Source of the DNA: Pseudomonadota bacterium
GTDB lineage: Bacteria > Pseudomonadota > Alphaproteobacteria > Rhodobacterales > Rhodobacteraceae
NCBI GenBank assembly: GCA_021845805.1
Contig: JAJZVD010000016.1
Location: 1 to 56,746 of the forward strand
Reading direction: 5' to 3'
DNA: 56,746 bases
Shown: positions 31,619 to 41,258 of the stretch, one piece after another
How the letters are laid out: each line of letters starts with the position of its first letter
How positions within the stretch are numbered: the first letter of the stretch is position 1
The notes under the pieces: generated by a model
Database searches by the model: none
Told to the model about the DNA's origin: nothing
What the model saw: the letters and a program-made list of their open reading frames with translations, nothing else
Made by a program: the position numbers and the translations under genes

Positions 31619-32383
31619 TCAAAGATAACCCGCCGACCGCAGGCTGACCTCGCGCGACCGGCCGATGATCAGATGGTCATGCAGCGTCAGGCCCAGAACC
31701 AGCGCCGCTTCCTGGATCTGCAAGGTCATCGCGATATCGGCCTCCGACGGGGTGGGATCGCCCGACGGATGGTTGTGCACCAGGATCAGCGCCGAGGCGT
31801 TCAGCTCCAGCGCGCGCTTCACCACCTCGCGCGGGTAGACGGGCACATGATCCACCGTGCCCTTCGCCTGCTCCTCATCCCCGATCAGCACGTTCTTGCG
31901 GTCAAGGTAGAGCACCCGGAACTGTTCGGTTTCGCGATGGGCCATGGCGGTATGGCAGTAATCCAGCAGCGCGTCCCAGCTTGACAGCACCGGCCTGTTC
32001 ATCACCCGGGCCCGGGCAAGCCGCTGGGCCGCGGCTTCCACCAGCTTCAGCGTCTGCACCACCGCGGGGCCGACCCCTTCCACCGCCAGAAGCCGTGGCG
32101 CGGGCGCGGTGATGGTGCGGTTCAGATCCTGCCCGAAGCTGGCCAGCAGCCGATGCGCCAGCGGCTTCACATCCTGCCGGGGCAGCGCAAGGAACAGGAT
32201 CAGTTCCAGCAGTTCGTAATCCGGCATGGCCGCGGCGCCCCCTTCGGCGAAGCGGGCGCGCAAACGGCTGCGATGGTCCTTGATGTAAGACGGCAGGCGG
32301 CCTTCCGGCACCGCCTGCGACGCCGCGTCGTCGGCCGCGAACAGGGGAAGGGGGGCTTCGTCGAAGGCGTGGTACGGGCACAT
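31619..32383 (-). CDS. radC: RadC/JAB-domain DNA repair-like protein
   Basis: 254 residues. A helix-hairpin-helix region ('RLLAVEGVGPAVVQTLKLVEAA') precedes a JAB metalloprotease-like domain with the complete zinc motif in 'LVHNHPSGDPTPSEAD' and the RadC signature 'EQFRVLYLDRKNVLIGDE'. Despite its name the biological role is unsettled; DNA repair or natural-transformation functions have been proposed. It ends back-to-back with the 30671 gene. Confidence 0.93.
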   Translation of the reverse strand: MCPYHAFDEAPLPLFAADDAASQAVPEGRLPSYIKDHRSRLRARFAEGGAAAMPDYELLELILFLALPRQDVKPLAHRLLASFGQDLNRTITAPAPRLLAVEGVGPAVVQTLKLVEAAAQRLARARVMNRPVLSSWDALLDYCHTAMAHRETEQFRVLYLDRKNVLIGDEEQAKGTVDHVPVYPREVVKRALELNASALILVHNHPSGDPTPSEADIAMTLQIQEAALVLGLTLHDHLIIGRSREVSLRSAGYL

Positions 32384-32453
32384 GCACCAAAGAGTGACGC
32401 AGACGGCTGAAGGAAAGGTTAACTCCGCTCAGCCGCCCGCAGCCTGCCCGATC

Positions 32454-33590
32454 TCAGCCCTTCATCCCGTCCCAGAAGCCCTTCACCTTGGTGAAGAACG
32501 AGCTTCCTTCGGGGTTGTTCTCTTCGCTCAGCTTCTCGAACTCGCGCAAGAGTTCCTTCTGCCGCGCGGTCAGGTTCACCGGCGTTTCCACGGCCATCTC
32601 GATCAGCATGTCGCCCTGCCCGCCACCGCGCAGCGCGGGCATCCCCTTGCTGCGAAGGCGCATCTGCTTGCCGGTCTGGCTGCCCGCGGGCACCTTCACC
32701 TTGCTGCGGCCGCCGTCGATCGTCGGCACGTCGATCTCGCCGCCCAGCGCCGCGGTGGTCATCGTCACGGGAACACGGCAGTAAAGGTTCACGCCGTCGC
32801 GCTGGAAGATCGGGTGTTCGCGCACTTCGATGAAGATGTAGAGATCGCCCGCAGGCCCGCCGCGCAGGCCCGCCTCGCCCTCGCCCGCCAGCCGGATCCG
32901 GGTGCCGGTTTCCACACCCGCGGGGATGTTCACCGACAGCGCGCGCTCTTTCTCCACCCGGCCCGCGCCGCCACAGCTGCGGCAGGGGTTCTTGACGATC
33001 TGGCCCATGCCGCCGCAGGTGGGGCAGGTCCGCTCCACGGTAAAGAACCCCTGCTGCGCCCGCACCTTCCCCATGCCGGAACAGGTCGGGCAGGTCACCG
33101 GCTCGGCGCCGCCTTCGGCGCCCGATCCGCTGCAGGCCCCGCAGGTGACCGAGGCCGGAACATTGATGGTGCGCTGAACGCCCGAATAGGCTTCTTCCAG
33201 CGTGACCCGCAGGTTGTAGCGCAGATCCGAGCCGCGCTGCGCCCGCGACCGGCTGCCGCCGCCGCCACCGCCGCCGCGGCCCATGAAGTCGCCGAACAGA
33301 TCCTCGAACACGTCCGAGAAGGCCGAGGCGAAATCGCCCTGCCCGCGCCCGCCGCCCATGCCACCCTCGAAGGCGGCGTGGCCGAAGCGGTCGTAGGCCG
33401 CGCGCTTCTGGTCGTCCTTCAGGGTGTCGTAGGCCTCGTTCACATCCTTGAACTGCGCCTCGGCATCCGGGTTGGAGGCATTGCGGTCGGGGTGAAGCTC
33501 CTTCGCCTTCTGGCGATAGGCTTTCTTGATTTCGTCCGCCGATGCCCCGCGCGCCACGCCGAGAACGTCGTAATAGTCCCGCTTCGCCAT
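32454..33590 (-). CDS. dnaJ: DnaJ, Hsp40 co-chaperone
   Basis: 378 residues: J domain with HPD motif ('[15 protein letters not shown]'), Gly-rich segment (about 75-115), four CxxCxGxG zinc-finger repeats ([32 protein letters not shown]) and the C-terminal substrate-binding domain. It stimulates the DnaK ATPase. It lies 67 bases downstream of dnaK in the same direction, with a hairpin between them that may lower DnaJ relative to DnaK. Confidence 0.97.
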   Translation of the reverse strand: MAKRDYYDVLGVARGASADEIKKAYRQKAKELHPDRNASNPDAEAQFKDVNEAYDTLKDDQKRAAYDRFGHAAFEGGMGGGRGQGDFASAFSDVFEDLFGDFMGRGGGGGGGSRSRAQRGSDLRYNLRVTLEEAYSGVQRTINVPASVTCGACSGSGAEGGAEPVTCPTCSGMGKVRAQQGFFTVERTCPTCGGMGQIVKNPCRSCGGAGRVEKERALSVNIPAGVETGTRIRLAGEGEAGLRGGPAGDLYIFIEVREHPIFQRDGVNLYCRVPVTMTTAALGGEIDVPTIDGGRSKVKVPAGSQTGKQMRLRSKGMPALRGGGQGDMLIEMAVETPVNLTARQKELLREFEKLSEENNPEGSSFFTKVKGFWDGMKG

Positions 33591-33614
33591 TCAGAGCCCC
33601 TTGCCGGAACGGCA

Positions 33615-33640
33615 GAAGCGGCCCGTTGCCAGGCCGCTTC
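33615..33640 (-). terminator. Hairpin between dnaK and dnaJ
   Basis: Perfect 9-base stem GAAGCGGCC / GGCCGCTTC with an 8-base loop in the 67-base dnaK-dnaJ gap. No U-tract follows on the minus strand, so partial attenuation or mRNA processing/stabilisation is more likely than full termination. Confidence 0.5.
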
Positions 33641-33657
33641 CCGTCGTTCCCTTGCGG

Positions 33658-35562
33658 TTACGACCGCTTCTTCTTGTCGAGATCCTCGAAGTCCGCATCG
33701 ACGATGTCTTCGTCGACCGACCGCATGTTCTCGTCATCCGGCCCGGCGCCGTCGGATTGCTGCGCCTTGTAGATCGCCTCGCCCAGACGCATCGCCGCTT
33801 CGGTGACGTTCTGGATGCCCGACTTGATCTTGCCGACGTTGTCGGATTTCAGCGTCTCTTCCAGCGCGCCGATGGCAAGCTCGATCGCCTCGATGGTCGA
33901 CTGGTCGACCTTGTCGCCGTGCTCCTCGATCGACTTCTTGGTGGAATGGATCAGGCTTTCCGCCTGGTTCCGGGTTTCCACCAGTTCCTTGCGCGCCTTG
34001 TCGGCCTCGGCATTGGCCTCGGCATCGCGCACCATCTTGTCGATCTCGGCATCCGACAGGCCGCCAGAGGCCTGGATGGTGATCTTCTGCTCCTTCCCGG
34101 TGCCCTTGTCCTTGGCGCTGACCGACACGATGCCGTTGGCGTCGATGTCGAACGTCACCTCGATCTGCGGCATGCCGCGCGGGGCGGGCGGGATCTGTTC
34201 CAGGTTGAACTGGCCCAGCAGCTTGTTGTCGGCCGCCATTTCCCGCTCGCCCTGGAACACGCGGATGGTCACGGCGTTCTGGTTGTCCTCGGCGGTCGAG
34301 AAGATCTGGCTCTTCTTCGTCGGGATGGTCGTGTTGCGGTCGATCAGCCGGGTGAACACGCCGCCCAGCGTCTCGATGCCAAGGCTCAGCGGCGTCACGT
34401 CCAGCAGAACCACGTCCTTCACGTCGCCCTGCAGCACGCCGGCCTGAATGGCCGCGCCCAGCGCCACCACCTCGTCCGGGTTCACGCCCTTGTGCGGGTC
34501 CTTGCCGAAGAACTTGGTCACCTCTTCGACGACCTTCGGCATCCGGGTCATCCCGCCGACCAGAACCACCTCGTCGATGTCGGCCTTGGAAACGCCCGCA
34601 TCCTTCAGCGCGGCCTCGCAGGGCTTCAGCGACTTCTTGATCAGGTCGCCCACCAGGCTTTCCAGCTTGGCGCGCGTCAGCTTCATCACCATGTGCAGCG
34701 GCGCGCCGTTCGCCCCCATCGAGATGAACGGCTGGTTGATTTCCGTCTGCTGGCTCGACGACAGCTCGATCTTGGCCTTTTCGGCGGCTTCCTTCAGCCG
34801 CTGCAGGGCCATCTTGTCCTTGGTCAGGTCGACGCCGTGTTCCTTTTTGAACTCCTCGGCCAGGTAGTTCACGATGCGCATGTCGAAGTCTTCGCCGCCA
34901 AGGAACGTGTCCCCGTTGGTCGATTTCACCTCGAACAGGCCGTCATCGATTTCCAGGATGGTTATGTCGAACGTGCCGCCGCCGAGGTCGTAGACGGCGA
35001 TGGTCTTGGTATCCTTCTTGTCGAGCCCGTAGGCCAGCGCGGCGGCCGTGGGTTCGTTGATGATGCGCAGCACTTCAAGACCCGCGATCTTGCCGGCGTC
35101 TTTCGTCGCCTGCCGCTGCGCGTCGTTGAAGTAGGCGGGAACCGTAATCACCGCCTGGGTGACGGTTTCGCCCAGGTAGCTTTCGGCGGTTTCCTTCATC
35201 TTCTGAAGGATCATCGCGCTGATCTGGCTGGGCGAGTACTTCTCGCCGCGCACTTCGACCCACGCATCGCCGTTGCCGCCGTTGACGATGGAATAGGGGA
35301 CAAGCTTCTTGTCCTTTTCCACCTCGGCGTCATCGACGCGGCGGCCAATCAGGCGCTTCACGGCGAAAACGGTGTTCGAGGGGTTGGTGACGGCCTGCCG
35401 CTTTGCGGACTGGCCCACCAGGCGTTCGCTGTCGGTGAACCCGACAACCGAGGGCGTGGTCCGCGCCCCTTCGGAGTTCTCGATCACACGCGGCTGCGAC
35501 CCGTCCATGATGGCGACGCAGGAGTTCGTGGTCCCGAGGTCGATCCCGATGACTTTGGCCAT
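33658..35562 (-). CDS. dnaK: DnaK, Hsp70 chaperone
   Basis: 634 residues. Hsp70 ATPase signatures '[16 protein letters not shown]', '[16 protein letters not shown]' and '[16 protein letters not shown]' are present, followed by the substrate-binding domain and lid. The C-terminus ends '[13 protein letters not shown]', a basic variation on the usual acidic EEVD-like bacterial tail. Heads the dnaK-dnaJ operon with a clear RpoH-type promoter at 35685-35713. Confidence 0.98.
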   Translation of the reverse strand: MAKVIGIDLGTTNSCVAIMDGSQPRVIENSEGARTTPSVVGFTDSERLVGQSAKRQAVTNPSNTVFAVKRLIGRRVDDAEVEKDKKLVPYSIVNGGNGDAWVEVRGEKYSPSQISAMILQKMKETAESYLGETVTQAVITVPAYFNDAQRQATKDAGKIAGLEVLRIINEPTAAALAYGLDKKDTKTIAVYDLGGGTFDITILEIDDGLFEVKSTNGDTFLGGEDFDMRIVNYLAEEFKKEHGVDLTKDKMALQRLKEAAEKAKIELSSSQQTEINQPFISMGANGAPLHMVMKLTRAKLESLVGDLIKKSLKPCEAALKDAGVSKADIDEVVLVGGMTRMPKVVEEVTKFFGKDPHKGVNPDEVVALGAAIQAGVLQGDVKDVVLLDVTPLSLGIETLGGVFTRLIDRNTTIPTKKSQIFSTAEDNQNAVTIRVFQGEREMAADNKLLGQFNLEQIPPAPRGMPQIEVTFDIDANGIVSVSAKDKGTGKEQKITIQASGGLSDAEIDKMVRDAEANAEADKARKELVETRNQAESLIHSTKKSIEEHGDKVDQSTIEAIELAIGALEETLKSDNVGKIKSGIQNVTEAAMRLGEAIYKAQQSDGAGPDDENMRSVDEDIVDADFEDLDKKKRS

Positions 35563-35684
35563 GTGTTCTTACCTCTTCCTTCGGCGATGTTGCGAGGGCA
35601 GGCCCGGTTGCGGCGCCCGTCCCCGATCCCAAATCATGGCCCGCGCACGCATTGGCCTGCGTACCCGGCCCAGCTTCTCGGCGT

Positions 35685-35713
35685 ATATAAGGGGGGGTCA
35701 GGGGGCCTGCAAG
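35685..35713 (-). promoter_or_regulatory. RpoH (sigma-32) heat-shock promoter of dnaK
   Basis: On the minus strand CTTG (35713-35710), 18 bases, then CTTATAT (35691-35685). This matches the alphaproteobacterial RpoH consensus CTTG-N17/18-CYTATNT. The predicted start near 35678 leaves a leader of about 115 bases before dnaK. Confidence 0.75.
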
Positions 35714-35745
35714 CGCCCCAGGTCATGGAAAGCCGGGGCAGTGTG

Positions 35746-36378
35746 ATGAAAACGCGACTCGATTTCGACGGGCCCGGCCCGGTGCTGGATCTGGGCGGCG
35801 TGATGGTCCACCCGGGCTGGCTGGACACGGCCGCGCAGGCCGCGATGGTCGAGGATCTGCGCGCCGTGATCCGCGAAGCCCCGCTCTTTCAGCCGATGAC
35901 GCCGCGGGGCCAGGCGATGAGCGTGCGGATGACCGCGGCCGGGCGCTACGGCTGGTTTTCCGACCGTTCCGGCTACCGCTACATCCCTGCCCATCCCGCG
36001 GGCCAGCCCTGGCCGCCGATCCCCGACAGCGTGCTGGCCGCCTGGCGCGCGCTTGTCTCGCAGGTGCGGATGCCCGATTGCTGCCTGGTGAACTTCTACA
36101 CCGGCGCGGCGCGGATGGGTCTGCATCAGGACCGCGACGAGGCCGATTTCGGCTGGCCGGTCCTGTCGATCTCGCTCGGGGACGAGGCGCTGTTTCGCGT
36201 CGGCACCACCACCCGCGGCGGGCCCACGCGCAGCCTCTGGCTGCGGTCGGGCGACGTGGCGATCCTGGGCGGCGCGGCGCGTCTGGCCTTCCACGGCATC
36301 GACCGCGTGCGGCCGGGGTCGTCCGCCCTGCTGCCGAAGGGCGGCCGGATCAACCTGACCCTGCGGGTGGTCGACTAG
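35746..36378 (+). CDS. alkB: AlkB, alkylated DNA repair dioxygenase
   Basis: Fe(II)/2-oxoglutarate oxygenase that demethylates 1-methyladenine and 3-methylcytosine. 210 residues from ATG 35746; ATG 35725 would add seven residues, and neither has a strong ribosome site. The iron ligands are in 'LHQDRDEADF' (HxD) and 'FHGIDRV', and the 2-oxoglutarate-binding arginines in 'GGRINLTLRV'. The 'NFYTGAARMGLHQD' context is typical of AlkB. It diverges from dnaK and its stop shares bases with the convergent permease stop. Confidence 0.93.
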   Translation: MKTRLDFDGPGPVLDLGGVMVHPGWLDTAAQAAMVEDLRAVIREAPLFQPMTPRGQAMSVRMTAAGRYGWFSDRSGYRYIPAHPAGQPWPPIPDSVLAAWRALVSQVRMPDCCLVNFYTGAARMGLHQDRDEADFGWPVLSISLGDEALFRVGTTTRGGPTRSLWLRSGDVAILGGAARLAFHGIDRVRPGSSALLPKGGRINLTLRVVD

Positions 36379-37199
36379 CGGCCCGCGCCCCAGCTCAGCG
36401 ACACGTGGCGGCCGGTGTAGTATTCAGCGATCAGCCCGATCATCACGCAGACGATGGTGACGTAGATCGGATACATCAGCGATGTGTAGTGCGGCGAATA
36501 GTTCACGAAGACGAAGCCGCGCGCCTGGTCGATGGTGTGGTACAGCGGATTCCAGCTGAAATAGCCGCGCAGCTTCGCAGGCAGGCTGTTGGCCAGGAAC
36601 ATCTTGCCAGAGGCGACCATGTTCGCCCGCATGAAGATCGTGGTGGCGATCCCCACGATCTCGGGCTGCCAGGGCTTGGCCGCGCGGAAGATCAGCCCGA
36701 TCCCCACGCCGCTGAGCCAGGCGACCAGGATCATCCCCAGCGCTGCGACCGGATATTCGATGTCGATCTGGTGGTTGAAGCCGACGTAATAGACGCCCAG
36801 CACCACCGCCATCGACAGGATCTGGATGTAAAGCGTGCCGATCGCCGCCGCCGCGATGGCCACGATCGGGTTCATCGGCGCGTGTTTCATCATGGCCGAT
36901 GTGGCGCTGTCGGCCGCGGCCACCGCCCCCAGCGCCCGTACATGGGTGAAATACAGGAACACCCCCGACATGATGTAAAGCACGAAGTCGCCCCGCACCC
37001 GCATCGAGGTCAGGCCAAGCACGCCATACATGACGTAGAAGACGATGATCATCATCGCCGTCTGCATGATGTTCAGCACCAGCCCGATGATCGCATTGCC
37101 ATGCGTCTTGCGGATTGTGCGTACCGAGGCGTGGTAGACCAGCTCCAGCTGGCCGAACAGCAGGCTCAAGGTCGAGACGCGGGTGCGGGTGCTGAACAT
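36375..37199 (-). CDS. ABC-2-type polysaccharide export permease (KpsM-like)
   Basis: 274 residues with six predicted membrane helices and the ABC2-membrane pattern of capsule/LPS exporters: N-terminal 'LVYHASVRTIRKTHGNAIIG', a central 'YIMSGVFLYFTHVRALGAV', and a C-terminal 'WNPLYHTIDQARGFVFVNY', the usual 'NPhhhhhe..R' signature region. It would pair with a KpsT-like ATPase, but none is adjacent. It diverges from cysQ across 142 bases and may export the glycan built by the genes at 37342-46676. Confidence 0.85.
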   Translation of the reverse strand: MFSTRTRVSTLSLLFGQLELVYHASVRTIRKTHGNAIIGLVLNIMQTAMMIIVFYVMYGVLGLTSMRVRGDFVLYIMSGVFLYFTHVRALGAVAAADSATSAMMKHAPMNPIVAIAAAAIGTLYIQILSMAVVLGVYYVGFNHQIDIEYPVAALGMILVAWLSGVGIGLIFRAAKPWQPEIVGIATTIFMRANMVASGKMFLANSLPAKLRGYFSWNPLYHTIDQARGFVFVNYSPHYTSLMYPIYVTIVCVMIGLIAEYYTGRHVSLSWGAGR

Positions 37200-37254
37200 G
37201 CGGCAATCGATCCGGAACGCGGGCGGGGTCTCGGGCTGACCTTACCGCCCAATC

Positions 37255-37272
37255 TTGCCCAATTGAAGGCAA
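37255..37272. promoter_or_regulatory. Dyad between the permease and cysQ
   Basis: TTGCC-N8-GGCAA with a central CAATTGAA, in the 142-base divergent intergenic region. It is placed to control both directions, but could be chance. Confidence 0.25.
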
Positions 37273-37341
37273 TCGACCATACGGATCGCGTTGCATTCGA
37301 TGGAAATCGCGCCGGCCACCGCGGCACAGCAGGAGCATGAC

Positions 37342-38139
37342 ATGGACCACGACCGCCTTGAACAGATCATGCGGCGGCTTGCGCTCGAGGCCGGCGACCG
37401 GATCATGGAGATCTATGCCGCCCCCGATTTCGACGTGCGCGCCAAGTCCGACGACAGCCCCGTGACCGCCGCCGACGAGGCCGCCGACGCGCTGATCTCG
37501 GCAGGGCTGCGCGCGGCCTTCCCCGATGTGCCGCTAGTCACCGAGGAACAGGCCGCCAGCCATGCGCAGGCGGTCCGGACCTTCCTGATCGTCGACCCGC
37601 TGGACGGCACAAAGGAATTCGTGCAGCGCCGCGGCGATTTCACCGTGAACATCGCCTATGTCGAAGACGGCGTGCCGGTCCGCGGCGTGGTCTATGCCCC
37701 GGCCAAGGGGCGACTGTTCTACACCCGCGGCGATGGCGTGGCGGTCGAGGAAACCGGTGCCTTCGCCAAGGACGCCGCAGGGCCCCGGCGGCCCCTGCGC
37801 GTCGCCACCCCCGACAACGCCGCGCTGATGGTCGTGGCCTCGAAATCCCACCGCGATCAGGCCACCGACGATTACATCGGCCTCTATGCGGTGAAGGACA
37901 TGACCTCGGCCGGCTCGTCGCTGAAGTTCTGCCTTGTGGCCACCGGCGAGGCCGACCTTTACCCCCGCCTTGGCCGCACGATGGAATGGGACACCGCCGC
38001 AGGCGATGCCGTGCTGCGCGGCGCCGGCGGCCATGTGGTGCGGTTCGACACGCATGAACCCCTTGCCTATGGCAAGTCGGGCTTCGCCAATCCGTTCTTC
38101 ATCGCCTATGCTCCGGGCGTCGACCTGAAGAGAGCCTGA
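37342..38139 (+). CDS. cysQ: CysQ, 3'(2'),5'-bisphosphate nucleotidase
   Basis: Inositol-monophosphatase-family enzyme that hydrolyses 3'-phosphoadenosine 5'-phosphate (PAP) to AMP. 265 residues from ATG 37342, with AGGAG upstream. Metal-binding motifs 'VTEEQ', 'DPLDGTKEF' and 'EWDTAAGDAVLRGAGG' are complete. PAP is the by-product of PAPS-dependent sulfotransferases and of assimilatory PAPS reduction; a sulfotransferase sits in the same gene run at 45261. Its stop overlaps the kdsB ATG by one base. Confidence 0.93.
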   Translation: MDHDRLEQIMRRLALEAGDRIMEIYAAPDFDVRAKSDDSPVTAADEAADALISAGLRAAFPDVPLVTEEQAASHAQAVRTFLIVDPLDGTKEFVQRRGDFTVNIAYVEDGVPVRGVVYAPAKGRLFYTRGDGVAVEETGAFAKDAAGPRRPLRVATPDNAALMVVASKSHRDQATDDYIGLYAVKDMTSAGSSLKFCLVATGEADLYPRLGRTMEWDTAAGDAVLRGAGGHVVRFDTHEPLAYGKSGFANPFFIAYAPGVDLKRA

Positions 38140-38939
38140 TGCCCGTCCTCATCGCCATCCCCGCCCGCTACGCCTCGAGCCGCTATCCCGGCAAGCCTCT
38201 GGTGCCGCTGCGCGGCCCCGATGGCGTGGCCAAGACCCTGATCCGCCGCAGCTGGGAGGCCGCGATGGCCGTCAGCGGCGCCAACCGCGTGGTGGTCGCG
38301 ACCGACGACGACCGCATCCGCGCCGAGGCCGAAAGCTTTGGCGCCGAGGTGGTGATGACCTCGGACACCTGCCAGAACGGCACCGAGCGTGTGGCCGAGG
38401 CCTATGACCGGCTGGGCGGCGGCTTCGACATCGTGGTGAACCTGCAGGGCGATGCCCCGCTGACGCCGCCCTGGTTCGTCGAAGATCTGGTGGCGGGGCT
38501 GCGTGCAGACCCGGTGGCCGAGGTCGCCACCCCGGTCCTGCGCTGCGATGGCCGGGCGCTGAACGGCTTTCTCGACGACCGCAGGGCGGGCCGCGTAGGC
38601 GGCACCACCGCCGTCTTCGGCCGCGACCGCAAGGCGCTCTACTTTTCCAAGGAAGTGATCCCCTACACCGCCGCCCGCTACCCCGATGACGCCGAAACCC
38701 CGGTGTTCCACCACGTCGGCGTCTATGCCTACCGCCCCTCGGCGCTGGCCGCCTATCCGCGCTGGGAGGCGGGGCCGCTGGAACGGCTGGAAGGGCTGGA
38801 ACAGCTTCGCTTCCTCGAACGCGAGCGCCCCGTGCTCTGCGTCGAGGTCGAGGCCCGCGGGCGGCAGTTCTGGGAACTGAACAACCCCAGCGACGTACCC
38901 CGGATCGAGGCGATGCTGGCGGCGATGTCGGCCGGATGA
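38139..38939 (+). CDS. kdsB: KdsB, CMP-Kdo synthetase
   Basis: Activates 3-deoxy-D-manno-octulosonate with CTP for transfer to lipid A or capsule linkers. 266 residues, N-terminus MPVLIAIPARYASSRYPGKP (the nucleotide-binding 'IPARYASSRYPGKPL' motif), 'VVNLQGDAPL' and 'HHVGVYAYRPSAL...LEGLEQLRFLE' are characteristic. Coupled to cysQ before it and the GT2 gene after it. Together with kdsD (51060-52049) it covers two steps of the CMP-Kdo pathway. Confidence 0.95.
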   Translation: MPVLIAIPARYASSRYPGKPLVPLRGPDGVAKTLIRRSWEAAMAVSGANRVVVATDDDRIRAEAESFGAEVVMTSDTCQNGTERVAEAYDRLGGGFDIVVNLQGDAPLTPPWFVEDLVAGLRADPVAEVATPVLRCDGRALNGFLDDRRAGRVGGTTAVFGRDRKALYFSKEVIPYTAARYPDDAETPVFHHVGVYAYRPSALAAYPRWEAGPLERLEGLEQLRFLERERPVLCVEVEARGRQFWELNNPSDVPRIEAMLAAMSAG

Positions 38940-40159
38940 CGGCAGGCGCGGTCAGCGTCGTCATCGTCAGCCGGGGGCGCCCGAACGACCTTCGGCGCTG
39001 CCTGACCGCGCTGCGCTACCAGACCCGCCGCCACTTCGAGGTGGTGGTTGTCACCGACCCGGCCAGCATGGCGGCCCTTCGCGCCGACCCGCTCTTTCCC
39101 GGCCTGAAGGCGGTAGAGTTCGACGAGGCCAACATCAGCGCCGCCCGCAACATCGGCATCGACCATGCCGCGGGCGAGATCCTGGCCTTTCTCGATGATG
39201 ACGCGATCGCCGAGCCGCCCTGGCTTGACCGCCTCGTTGCGCCCTTCGCGACCCATGACATCGCCGCGACCGCCGGCTGGGTGCGCTCGACCAACGGGTT
39301 CGACTATCGCTGGCGCGGCGACTGGATCCTGCCCTGGGGCGAATTGCGCGCATTCGTCTCTGACGGCGTCCAGGTCTTCGGCCCCGAGGCGCCGCACCCG
39401 GTGCTGACCATCGGCGCCAACTGCGCCTTCCGCCGGGCCGCGCTGGTCGCCATCGGCGGGTTCGACCCGAACTTCCGCATCGGACTGGACGATGCCGATG
39501 TGAACATGCGCCTGACGCGCGCCGGGCAGCGCATGGCCATCGTCGCGGCGGCACAGGTCCACCACATTCCGGCGGCCGGCCCTTACCGCAACGCGCGCCG
39601 CGTGCCGCTGACGCTGGAACAGGGCGGCGCGTCCTTCGGCTGGTGGTTCACCAAATACGCCCGCCCCGAGCACGAATTCGCCCCCATCCGCCGCTTCATG
39701 CGCGACACGGTGCTTGCCAACCGCATCCGGCGCGGCCATCTGGATGCGGCCACCGCCGACCGCCTGGCCGAAGGCTTTGCCCGCGGCTTTGCCGAGGGGC
39801 GGGGGCGGGCGCCGGTGCCGGTGTCCTTCGCGCCCGTCCCGCCCGCGTTCCACCCGTTCCCGACCCTTGCGGTGCCGCCGCAGCATACCGTGCTGTCCGG
39901 CCGCCCCTGGAGCCGCCACCGGCTTTTCGCCGAGGCCGCCGCCCGGGCCGCGCAGGGCGAGGTGGTGACGGTGCTGATCCTGTCGCCCACCGCGCTTTAC
40001 CACCAGCGGCGCTATCATGATCAGGGGTTCTGGACCCAGCAGGGGGGCCTGTTCGGGCGGTCGCGCCGCAGCGACCCCCTGTTGCGCTGGTACCGCTTTT
40101 CAGCCCGTGTCGCGCGCGAGTCCGCCGATCTGGCGCCGATGCGCCTGCCGCGGGGCTGA
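38936..40159 (+). CDS. GT2-family glycosyltransferase
   Basis: 407 residues. The N-terminal GT-A domain (about 1-250) has 'SVVIVSRGRPNDLRRCLTAL', 'NISAARNIGIDHAAGEILAF' and the DXD-type 'LDDDAIAEPPWL', then 'GANCAFRRAALVAIGGFDP'. The C-terminal about 150 residues have no obvious domain and include His-rich 'TALYHQRRYHDQGFW'. ATG 38936 overlaps the kdsB stop (ATGA). Sugar donor and acceptor cannot be assigned; coupling to kdsB suggests surface glycan or Kdo-linked assembly. Confidence 0.85.
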   Translation: MTAGAVSVVIVSRGRPNDLRRCLTALRYQTRRHFEVVVVTDPASMAALRADPLFPGLKAVEFDEANISAARNIGIDHAAGEILAFLDDDAIAEPPWLDRLVAPFATHDIAATAGWVRSTNGFDYRWRGDWILPWGELRAFVSDGVQVFGPEAPHPVLTIGANCAFRRAALVAIGGFDPNFRIGLDDADVNMRLTRAGQRMAIVAAAQVHHIPAAGPYRNARRVPLTLEQGGASFGWWFTKYARPEHEFAPIRRFMRDTVLANRIRRGHLDAATADRLAEGFARGFAEGRGRAPVPVSFAPVPPAFHPFPTLAVPPQHTVLSGRPWSRHRLFAEAAARAAQGEVVTVLILSPTALYHQRRYHDQGFWTQQGGLFGRSRRSDPLLRWYRFSARVARESADLAPMRLPRG

Positions 40160-40265
40160 CCGCGCGGCATCGGCGGGGTTCAGCCGATTTCCATCCCCGC
40201 CCTGCGCCAAAATGTTACAATCTCGGCAGATTTCGGGAACAGGCCCCTTCCGGCATTTGACGAAG

Positions 40266-40281
40266 TTGACCACTATGTCAA
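40266..40281. promoter_or_regulatory. TTGAC dyad upstream of galU
   Basis: TTGAC-CACTAT-GTCAA inverted repeat; another TTGAC lies nine bases upstream (40257-40261). It lies about 65 bases before galU in a 187-base gap and could be an operator or part of overlapping -35 elements. Confidence 0.3.
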
Positions 40282-40346
40282 AACCCATCGCAACCCGAGG
40301 CGATCCCTCCGCACAAGGGTGCGGCGGTGACAGGATTGGAAAAGGC

Positions 40347-41240
40347 ATGAAGCGCAAAGTAACGAAAGCGGTGTTTCCGGTTGCGGGCCTTGGGACCCGG
40401 TTTCTTCCGGCAACCAAGTCGATTCCCAAGGAAATCATGACCCTGGTCGACCGGCCGCTGATCCAGTACGCGATCGACGAGGCCCGCGCGGCGGGGATTA
40501 CCGAATTCATCTTCGTGACCGCACGCGGCAAGAGCGCGCTGGAAGACTACTTCGACGAGTCGCCCGAACTGGAAACCAGCCTGAAGAAGGGCAACAAGAC
40601 CGCCCTGCTGGAAACCCTGCGCAACACCTACATGGATTCCGGCACCATCGCCTATGTCCGCCAGAACCGCGCCCTGGGTCTGGGCCATGCCGTCTGGTGC
40701 GCCCGCCGCCTGGTGGGCGACGAGCCCTTCGCGGTGATCCTGACAGATGACGTGATCGCGGCTGAAAAGCCCTGCCTGCAACAGATGGCCGAAGCCTATG
40801 CCGAAACCGGCGGCAACATCGTCGCGGCGATGGAAGTGGCCCCGGAAAAGGCCTCGGCCTACGGCGTTCTGGACGTGGCCGAGGACATGGGCTCGCTCGT
40901 GCGGGTCAAGGGCATGGTCGAAAAGCCGAAGATGGAAGACGCGCCCTCGAACCTTGCGGTGATCGGCCGCTATATCCTGTCGCCTTCGGTGATGCAGACG
41001 CTGAACCGCGCCAAGGTCGGGGCCGGCGGGGAAATCCAGCTGACCGACGCGATCGCCGAAGAGATCACCGCGGGCAACCCGGTCTACGGCTTCCGCTTCC
41101 GCGGGCACCGCTTCGACTGCGGCTCCAAGGCGGGGTTCCTGCAGGCCACGGTGTCCTTCGGCCTGGCGCGCGAGGAACTGCGCGGCGAGTTCGAGCAGTA
41201 TCTGCACGAAACCATCGCCGTCCTGAAGGCGGCGCAGTAA
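40347..41240 (+). CDS. galU: GalU, UTP-glucose-1-phosphate uridylyltransferase
   Basis: Makes UDP-glucose for exopolysaccharide, LPS core and other glycans. 297 residues from ATG 40347 with GGAAAAGG upstream. 'KAVFPVAGLGTRFLPATKSI', 'KEIMTLVDRPLIQYAIDEA' and 'VEKP' are typical. The frame extends upstream to 40017 without support. Located between glycosyltransferase genes, so it likely supplies their donor. Confidence 0.96.
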   Translation: MKRKVTKAVFPVAGLGTRFLPATKSIPKEIMTLVDRPLIQYAIDEARAAGITEFIFVTARGKSALEDYFDESPELETSLKKGNKTALLETLRNTYMDSGTIAYVRQNRALGLGHAVWCARRLVGDEPFAVILTDDVIAAEKPCLQQMAEAYAETGGNIVAAMEVAPEKASAYGVLDVAEDMGSLVRVKGMVEKPKMEDAPSNLAVIGRYILSPSVMQTLNRAKVGAGGEIQLTDAIAEEITAGNPVYGFRFRGHRFDCGSKAGFLQATVSFGLAREELRGEFEQYLHETIAVLKAAQ

Positions 41241-41258
41241 CCACCGGGGGCGGGCGCG

